Of a DNA stretch of 64,000 bases, positions 56,126-64,000 are shown piece by piece. The notes under the pieces are model-generated. The model ran no database searches. It was not told the DNA's origin and saw nothing but the letters and a program-made list of their open reading frames with translations. The first letter of the stretch is position 1. The number at the start of each line of letters is the position of its first letter. The stretch is from the NCBI GenBank assembly GCA_947069175.1, contig CAMTDV010000003.1, positions 46,868,694 through 46,932,693 of the forward strand, read 5' to 3'. The DNA comes from Scalesia atractyloides (lineage: Eukaryota > Streptophyta > Magnoliopsida > Asterales > Asteraceae). The position numbers were made by a program, and so were the translations under genes.

Positions 56126-59100
56126 GATTGTAGTGAACCGGGGAAAAACTTTTTAATAAAAGTTTGGTCTACAATCACCCAGGCTCACACATGAAAACAA
56201 AGTTTAAAACATGACAGAAATTTTTTGGAATTAAAACAAAATAACAAAAAGGTTTGCATTATGTCACGATAACACAAGGATCTATCACACGAGCTCAAGT
56301 ATAAGTAATGAAAAGGAATCAATACATGATTAGTCTATGAGAAATAGACACATTACATTATAAGACTACGTGTCGTGGACACATTACAAAAGATAGAAAT
56401 CCTGGCTAGATAGGATTTTATGTGATTGTAAATATATAATTTATTTATATATGTGTTGTACGGAATATTTGCCAAGAACGAAATACCTTCGACTACGGAT
56501 ATTATTATTATCCTTGACTCGCACGATGAGAATATCGACCTCGCGTCTATTACGGAGCTTATGGCGAATGTGGTTCCTAAGTGAGACATTAGGATCGATT
56601 CCAGATAAGGTGGTTGCTTTTCCCGCGGATGTGGAGATGCCTGGCTTCGGTAGTGACGAAGAGGCGGAGGTGGTAGCCTTGGACGACAACTCTATTAGTG
56701 GGACGAGGTCCCAGTAACCCATGTTAATCATTAATAACGACATTCTTATCCGGACAAGGAAAGGTGAAGTACGCATCTTGAAGATGCCCCTCCAGATGTT
56801 ATTGCTGCTTCTCTCTATTTCTAAATCTGTCTAACGACGTGCCTTTAGCAAGTATTGTCAAGGGACGATAGCATGTGGACCAACCATGAAGGTCCCTTAT
56901 ATGTTGAAGATATGTGGACAATAGCGTCCTCTTTCTGACTGATCGTCGTCTTTGAACGGTAGAACACTAGGGTGACCATGCAAGGCAATTTATTATTACG
57001 GGGGCCCACGTAATAATAACTTGCAATGGATGAGAATCCTAGTGGACTATGCGGTTCAAGTTAAAGATCACTACTCATTCGAAATTGTAAAGTTGTTCAA
57101 GTTTCTATCTAGTGGGACGCTAACTGGGGTGGTTGCTATAACACCCTACGATACAGAAACACCACACGTATTAGTTCGCATCTAACATTCGATCTATATC
57201 ACGAGTCGATTGAGACTAGTCATCTAAACAGACAAAACTGGTTGACCACCCAAGGAGGATATTTCCTACACGGCCTAGAGTTCTTGTACAAGGGTTGGTT
57301 CCATGGTGTCTATGGTACCTCATCTTATTTATTGGAAAGAGATTACACTAAACTCCGTCGTTTGACAGTTGTCTTACTCCAAGGGATGGTATGGCACGAG
57401 CCATGCTTCAACACCCCCATTGCATTCTATTCGATATCTATGGAAATTATAACAATCTAGCTGGAGCTCGTGGAGCTCAAGGGATATCAACGTATTCGTC
57501 ACACGGGTTGGTGTGGTGAATGATTTTTTTCCTACTTTGGGCGATCAAAGTCCACTAAGTATGGAATACATGCTATAAGGTTGAACATGACCATTTGGTT
57601 TCTTCTCCTTTACGACTTATTTCCTTTCCAATTAGACATATGGCCAATCACGCAAGAGGTACTACGAATTTTGAATTGTTGTTATTCACGTTATCATTAT
57701 TTCAAACATGTATGAACACCGCAATCTTGAGGTTCCCATGACCGATGGCATCCTTTATTCTTAGCCGCATGGTAGACTATATTTATTCAAATATATGTCT
57801 AGCTTCTTTTAATCTTAGGTATTAAGAAGAAACATGGCGCCAAAAGGAAGGCCTACACCCAAAAGGGTTAGTTAATCCATGACTTACTAGGTAAGCCGAA
57901 CTAGAGTTCTTATGGAAGGACATACGGTTGCGAAAATCGCACGACATGAGGGTAAATTAGTCGACACTAGTAACGAAACTAGTGATACCGGTAGTTCAAA
58001 TGGTTCGGATCCTAATAGATTGGGAACGAGTGGCAGCGCTACACCTGAAGATGAGATCATACAAGGTTTTAAATTATAAGGCTTTTCTAGACTGTAAGCC
58101 GCGAGACCTCACAGGTGCGAGAGGTGCGGTAGGTTATGTCCGCTAAATAATGAAAACAAAGTCAGTTAGCAGTGCGAGTAAATGCACTCCTTAGTAAACG
58201 ATTAGGTAAACAAAGAGTCTCCTGCTGAATGCAGCATTAACTTGGTGAAATCATTCGATAGAAACTTTGAGGAGTGATACTACGAAGAGGTCATCATGGG
58301 GAGGACTCAGATTCTTATGCTAGAAGAGTATTGATCACTGATTGGAATTCCCAAGGTAGAAACGGGATCCTAGAACTCGATCATGATTGCAGCCAACGTT
58401 GTTGGTTACACTCGACGCTTTCACGATCTCTCAAGGGTGGTTCCATACTGGGGAACACCTGATATCAAATGCATTGAGCGCTACATTTGTTGTTTAGCCT
58501 CTAAGAACCAAACATGACCACATCATCTCACCCTACCTTCATCACCCAAATAGTAACTCTCGCAGTTAGTCTCACCAAGGAGGCGGTGAGAATGGGAAAT
58601 TATCAAGGAAATGCATGTGAAATCTACTAGCAACGGGAAGTGAAAGGTAACTCCTGTGATGATAGAAACGAAGGCAATTGCTAGCACCAAGAAATACGCC
58701 AATAACTTACTGAAATCCTAAAAGTGATAAGTGAAAACTTCCTCAAGAGGGCACTTGCAAAAGTGTCAAGAGTAGAAGTGTGGTGAATGAAGACACAAAA
58801 CAGAAATCAATAAGTTAGTAAGACTCAACCAAGAACGAGGATCTTGAGTGTGGCATGAAGGCCACTTCAAGCATGAACATCTCAAGAATGAATCAGGCAA
58901 GTGAATTAAAGTGTAGGTGAGCAGAAACTATGGATACCCCACAAGATCCTAAGGTCGTCATGCGTACGTTCAACTCTACATTCATTAAGTGTCAATTCTT
59001 TTGGTACTAACACCGAGCTTAGCTAGTGTCTTTAGATGTCAAGCTTATACTCGAATTAGAGTCTTGTAAATTAGACACTTTATCAAGTTAGCTAATGGAG

Positions 59101-59549
59101 AATTAGCATTAGACTCATCTCGTCAATACGAATCCAATGATATATAATGTAATTTTTTTTCTAAAAATCACACGATTCTGACCATGCAATCGGTTTGTAA
59201 AATTGTTTATGGATAACTTCCTACTTTATTCGGGTTCAACTCGGAACAGTAGCCAATTCGAAACAATAATCCAAGATGGTAATCCGAATCGCTATCCGAG
59301 AGGGTGATCCGAGATGGGAATCCGTCTGAAATGAGATATCCGAGACGTAATTTGGAACAGTATCCGAGATGGTCCGAAAGCAATACCAAAGATCCGAGAT
59401 ACACTGTTTTGATCCCTGAGTCATGGGGAATCACTAAAAGGTCACTGACACGTTTCCATCAACCAACATCTCGCATCCATCTTGTTGGATACCTGTGCCA
59501 ATTCTAGTTCATCTCCAGAGAATTCAAAATATACTTGACCTAGATACAA
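56126..59549 (+). other. Leader and strongly decayed gag region of C
   Basis: Position predicts leader plus gag, but I find no recognisable capsid domain or zinc knuckle. MAPKGRPTPKRVS at about 57833 resembles a basic Gag start and is soon stopped. The small ORFs (56451-56717, 57242-57460, 58274-58462, 59304-59507) show no domain. Either gag has decayed or it was replaced by unrelated sequence. Confidence 0.5.
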
Positions 59550-60025
59550 GTAAGATAGACGTTCCCTCATTCTATAGGATTTGCCAATGGTAAATTAGTC
59601 AAAGTCAGGGGAAGTTATAAAATGATGCACCTTGGAACTTGGAGAACGAGAATTTAATATCGATCTTTTACATTTTTACATGGGTTGTTACGACGTAGCA
59701 TTTGGCATAGACTTGTTGACGTATAACTGAGCGGAAGTAGGTTGTCCTGAGAAAACTATTTGCATCCCCCGCCCTTACGAATCATTAAGTGCATGAAGGC
59801 GAGAAGTGCCTACAGAAAGTTGCATAGCCGTTCTAACTTATATAATCGACAAGGAAACTAAGGAGCCAAAATTGGAGGAAATAACCAGTGTGAAGGAATT
59901 CCCTCGAAGTCTTTCCATCAGACTTTTCTGGATTACCTCCGCAATGACACTCCAATTTTCGCATTGATTTGGTGCCAGGAGCAACACCAATAGCGAAGCC
60001 TCCATACTGATTAGCTCTGTCATAA
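59550..60025 (+). pseudogene. pol: Element C protease C-terminus and linker to RT
   Basis: IGFANGKLVKVRGSYK, then LELGEREFNIDLLHF and YDVAFGIDLL match the second half of the Gypsy protease. A possible active site reads LDTS (about 59540) where the family has DTGA, but this is uncertain. After a frameshift comes LEEITSVKEFP and a broken version of the pre-RT segment, with the ...GATPIAKPPY pattern shifted. Confidence 0.65.
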
Positions 60026-60766
60026 ATGCAAAGACTATCTACACGACTTCAAAAGTTGTTAGCCAAAGGGCTCATTAGAACGAGTTCCTCGCCATGGGGA
60101 GCTCCGGTGCCTTTTGTCGAGGAGAAGGACGGAACCTTTCGCATGTGCATCGACTACCGGGAACTAAACAAGCTAACTATCAAAAATCGGTACCCATTAC
60201 CACGGATCGATGATCTGTTCAATCAATTGCAAGGGTCGCGTTTTTACTCAAAAATTGATTTAAGATCCGGATATCATCAGCTGAAAATCCAAGAGGAAAG
60301 TATTCCTAAGACAGCGTTTAGGACTCGTTACGGTCATTACGAGTTCCTTGTTATGCCTTTTGGCCTAACGAATGCCCCTGCAGTATTCATGGATTTGATG
60401 AACCGGGTATGTAAGCCATACCTTGACAAGTTCGTGATCGTCTTCATAGATGATATTCTGATATACTCACGAACTGACGAAGAACATGGACAACACCAGA
60501 GAACTATTTTGGAATTGCTAAAGAAAGAGCAATTATTTGCCAAGTTCTCGAAATGCGAATTTTGGATTCGCGAGGTACAATTTCTCGGTCACGTGGTAAA
60601 CGAGAACGGAATACATGTTGACCCTTCAAGGATCGAGGCTATAAAGAACTGGACCACGCTAAGAACCCCCACGGAAATACGACAATTCCTAGGATTACCG
60701 GGATATTACAGGAGATTTATTAAGATTTTCTCCAAGGTTGCACAACCGCTAACCTCGCTTACCTAG
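60026..60766 (+). pseudogene. pol: Element C reverse transcriptase (open fragment)
   Basis: The 246-codon open stretch spans the RT core: LIRTSSSPWGAPVPFVEEKD, FRMCIDYRELNKLTIKNRYP, FRTRYGHYEFLVMPFGLTNA and catalytic VFIDDILIYS (about 60444-60473). It ends at a TAG at 60764. The catalytic YxDD-equivalent (FIDD) is intact, but stops before and after make it a fragment of a dead pol. Confidence 0.92.
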
Positions 60767-61222
60767 AAGGATAGAATGTTTAATTGGAGAGAAAAGCAAG
60801 AAGCGGCGTTCCAAGTATTGAAAGAGAAACTATGTAAAGCACCCATACTATCACTCCCGGACGGTACCAATAACTTTGTGGTGTACTGTGATGCATCGCA
60901 TCAAGGCTTGAGTTGCGTGTTAATGCAACGTGAAAAAGTCATCGCGTACGCGTCACGACAGTTAAAAGTTCATGAAAGGAATTATACCACGCATGACCTG
61001 GAGTTAGGTGCAGTGGTATTTGCCTTGAAGATCTAGCGTCATTATTTATATGGCACTAAGTGTACTATATTCACTGATCATAAAAGTCTTCAACATATAT
61101 TCAACCAAAAGGAACTGAATATGCGCCAACGACGTTGGGTGGAACTGTTGAACGATTATGACTGTGAGATCAAGTATCACCCGGGCAAAGCAAATGTTGT
61201 AGCAGATGCTTTGAACAGAAAG
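60767..61222 (+). pseudogene. pol: Element C RNase H remnant
   Basis: WREKQEAAFQVLKEKLCKAP, FVVYCDASHQGLSCVLMQRE and AYASRQLKVHERNYTTHDLE run to a TAG at 61034-61036 replacing the Trp of KIWRHYL. Beyond it FTDHKSLQHIFNQKELNMRQ keeps the Asp that A has lost. It ends KANVVADALNRK followed by TAA. Confidence 0.9.
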
Positions 61223-62376
61223 TAACGAGTCAAAACATTACGGGTGCAAGCTTTAGAGATGACGATCCAGACGAATTTCACAACTCGAGTGCGTGAAGCA
61301 CAGCAAGAAGCATTGAAACCAGAAAACATTCCAGCTGAATCATTAAAGGGAATGGAAAAACAATTGGAACCAAAAAAGGATGGAACTCTATATTTCATGG
61401 GAAGGATCTGGATTCCCTATTATGGTAAGTTGCGAGATTTGGTGCTGGATGAAGCACACAAGTCCAAGTATTCGATACACCCAGGATCGGACAAAATGTA
61501 CCAGGATCTGAGGGAATATTATTGGTGCCTAATCTCAAGGGAGATATTGCGACCTATGTTGGGAAATGCCTAACTTATGCAAAGGTCAAGGCCGAATACT
61601 AGAAACCATTTGGTTTATTACAACAGCCTGAGATCCTGTTTGGAAGTGGGAACAGATATCAATCGATTTCATTACAAAATTATCACGGACCTCTCGAGGT
61701 CATGACATGATCCGGGTTATGACTAATCGCTTAACCAAATCAGCTCACTTCTTACCCATCCGCGAGAAAGACAGTATGGAGAAACTAGCTGAACTGTACC
61801 TAAAGGAGATTGTGGCACGTCATGGTGTGCCAATCTCGATAATCTCTAATAGAGATGGTCGCTTTGTGTCATGGATCTGGCAATTGTTTCAAAATTCATT
61901 TAGTTCTCGCTTGGATTTAAGCACAGCCTTTCACCTGCAGACTGATGGTCAAAACGAGCGAACCATCCTAACATTAGAAGACATGCTTCGGGTCTGTGTG
62001 GTGGATTTAGGCGAAAACTGGGATACTCATTTACCATTGGTAGAGTTTTCTGAAAATAACAGTTAATAGTATCAAGGCCGTGCCATTCGAAGCACTATAT
62101 GGACGAAAGTGCCGATCGCCATTATGTTGGGCGGAAGTCGGTGATAGACAACTCATTGGTCACAGACAAGATATTTATGATCCGTGAGCGTATCAAAATG
62201 GCCCGAGATAGACAAAAGAGCCACGCAGATCGAAGATGCAAACCATTATCCTTCGAGGTGGGAGACAAAGTATTGTTAAAGGTCTCACCTTGGAAAGGCG
62301 TGGCTAGGTCGGGAAGCATAGAAAGCTCAACCCGAGATATATTGGACCTTTCAAAATTCTGGCAAAGATTGGTACA
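61223..62376 (+). pseudogene. pol: Element C integrase remnant
   Basis: The zinc-finger entry (HPGSDKMYQDLREYYW) is followed by frame changes. The core (61707-62066) reads TNRLTKSAHFLPI and ISNRDGRFVS where active relatives have DRLTKSAHF and SDRDGRF: both catalytic Asp codons have become Asn. The Glu of DGQNERT is kept. A TAA ends the piece at 62065. A frameshifted continuation (GDKVLLKVSPWKGVARSG) follows. Confidence 0.9.
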
Positions 62377-62703
62377 GTGGCGTATAAGCTAAAACTGCCA
62401 AAGGAACCCAATAATGTACATGACACATTTCATGTGTCCAATCTGAAAAAACGTCTGACAAATGACATAGTTATCATTCAAGCAGATGAGATTCATGTTG
62501 ATCACAAATCACAATTCACCGAAGAACCAGTGGAAGTCATGGACTGGAAGGTCCAAAAGACAACAAGAAGCCAAATCAAACTGGTGAAGGTTCGCTGGAA
62601 TTCAAGTCACGGTCCCGAGTATATGTGGTCACTTGAAGATCAAATCAAGTCCAAATACCCCCACCTATTCGAGAAGACTCCTTCAGTGGATGCCTCAAGA
62701 TGA
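62377..62703 (+). pseudogene. pol: Element C chromodomain-like C-terminus
   Basis: HDTFHVSNLKKRL, FTEEPVEVMDWKVQKTTRSQ and KVRWNSSHGPEYMWSLEDQI then KSKYPHLF follow the same tail pattern as A's Pol. The fragment ends at a TGA at 62701, shortly before the polypurine tract. Confidence 0.88.
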
Positions 62704-62725
62704 ATTTTGGGACGAAATTCTTTTT

Positions 62726-62738
62726 AACAGGGGGAGTA
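62726..62738 (+). promoter_or_regulatory. Polypurine tract of element C
   Basis: AACAGGGGGAGTA lies directly before the 3' LTR start TGTGACAAATGG. Confidence 0.9.
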
Positions 62739-64000
62739 TGTGACAAATGGCAAATAACAGGTAATTTCGTACAATTTAATCAATAATTTCATATTATAAT
62801 CTCATGCAAAGTTATCGTAAATTTAATTGCAAAACTGAGTCGTACGTTATTAGGGCAAGGAAACCTGATCATAACATATACTGGTTTCCGTTACGACGAG
62901 AAACAGACCAAAACAATGCCCTAAAAGTGTTGGTAGAAAGTGTTGGGCGCTCTAATTGCGATGACACTAACTGTGTCGGTAAACCCGCTGAAACGAATCA
63001 GGACAAGAAATAACGGCATGTTAATGCCATACCTGAGTCCATATACAAATGAAAACACATATTTGAGATCAACCATTACAATAATACATAACTTTCCGGT
63101 ACAAAGCCTAAATTGCAAAATTGTCCGTTTCGACCAAAAAGGCGGCAAATGTCAGTTTGTCCGCAACACTAATTCGTTGAATTCCGGATGTAAGAATAAG
63201 AATAAAACAATGCGAAACATCCTAAAATAATGTGAGAATAGCAAAAATGCACAAAAAAAATCATTTCCGGTCATTCGTCAAACAGTGCATAATTCGACCA
63301 AAAAGCGGTCGATTGTCGAAACGACGAATATTTTAGTGGCCGATAGCCTCATCTGGCCATTCAGTGAACTAGTTAAGAATTATTTGGAACTCGAAATCCA
63401 TTCAACTAACATTAGGTCACGTAAACACAATTTCCAAAAAAGTTCGACGGCGAAACATAAAAGTGCCGATATCAATCGAACGGTCGAACGAAAGACAAAT
63501 CGTATATTCGTCTAGCGAACTAGTCATGCATATTTTTGGATCGGAAATGCACTAATTAGACACCATATTAGTTGTGGTAGTCGAAAACAAAGGCTTCCGG
63601 TACTAAATAAATACTTCTGTTTAGTAGCGAATATTACGACGATGAGTGATCTAGCGACATATCCGTCATCTGAAACTTATTTGGAGAATCATATGGATTA
63701 AATGCCAAGTAAATACACACTAAACTCAAGTCTTATGCTTATGATACAAGATCAACCCCTAATCACCATACTTAAACTAATTACCTAAATATCTAATAAA
63801 AAACACATGTTATAATAAATATTTACACTTAACTCCCCCTCTCAAGTGGGTCCCACCCCACTTGATTTTGTTGACAAATGGAGATCATAAGTTTGGTGTT
63901 TAAGATCTTGATGGAAGACTTGAAAGATTGGAAATATATATCATAAGCTCCAAAGATAATTCACCATTTCCTTATCAAAAAGTTGTAACACATTTGCTCT
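62739..64000 (+). mobile_element. 3' LTR of element C (first 1262 bp)
   Basis: It follows the 5' LTR (52506 onward) closely with scattered substitutions and small indels, and runs off the window. The ORFs in it have counterparts at the same places in the 5' LTR and show no domain. Confidence 0.93.

Larger units (their letters stand above)
52506..64000 (+). mobile_element. Gypsy element C (chromovirus-like, decayed), cut by the window end
   Basis: 5' LTR 52506-56107, primer site 56111, a long decayed leader/gag region, pol remnants (59550-62703), a polypurine tract (62726-62738) and a 3' LTR from 62739 that runs off the window. The LTR is the same family as the solo LTR at 4128-8269. Pol is closely related to A's in RT and RNase H but carries its own chromodomain-like tail. 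Confidence 0.92.

Noticed and set aside
56126..59549. Host gene fragment captured between the primer site and pol of C
   Set aside because: I looked for a long frame, splice-like structure or known domain and found none. A decayed leader/gag is the simpler reading, though unproven.

Overview
This window is repeat-dense nuclear DNA from a flowering plant. I see no host gene in it. Nearly all of it is a nested stack of LTR retrotransposons from both superfamilies: Ty3/Gypsy (chromovirus-like and Athila-like) and Ty1/Copia (SIRE-like). The long LTRs with tRNA-iMet primer sites, the Athila-type Gag, protease and integrase, and the style of the Gypsy chromodomain tails resemble what I recall from Asteraceae (lettuce, sunflower, Artemisia group). 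That family assignment is inference. All boundaries below were read by eye from TG...CA ends, target-site duplications (TSDs), primer sites and polypurine tracts.

Layout. 1-835 is the 3' part of an LTR of family A, next to a broken Gypsy gag (836-1897). 1898 to about 10465 is a 3'-truncated Copia on the minus strand (G), whose gag is split by a 4.1-kb solo LTR (4128-8269). 10643-21502 is a complete Gypsy element A on the minus strand with TSD CTTGA, sitting in the 3' end of an Athila-like element F (minus strand; about 10466-28706 in pieces). F also carries a 2.4-kb solo LTR E (26219-28593). 28707 onward is a second Athila-like element, D (plus strand), with gag and protease but no pol. D's gag/protease region holds a decayed Copia, C2 (32287-50641, near-perfect TSD ACCAA/ACCGA). 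C2's gag is in turn split by Gypsy element B (34149-43533, perfect TSD GTTAA). D's 3' LTR is split by Gypsy element C (52506 to beyond the window end).

A and B belong together. They share LTR termini, primer site, leader and Gag family. A has an uninterrupted pol frame but a one-base deletion in gag. B has an intact 461-codon gag and no pol: after gag it carries six copies of a 133-bp repeat with a conserved stem, plus four copies of a hairpin that also occurs in A's LTR. B therefore looks like a non-autonomous, gag-only (TR-GAG-like) partner of A-type elements.

The most unusual structure lies inside the LTRs of A and B. Each contains three (A) or four (B) tRNA-like modules in the element's own orientation, spaced about 170 bp apart, and one tRNA-like module in the opposite orientation near the LTR start. 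Most modules have recognisable RNA polymerase III A-box and B-box sequences, and all have T-runs within a few tens of bases downstream. The same layout in two diverged LTR families suggests an old, retained structure.
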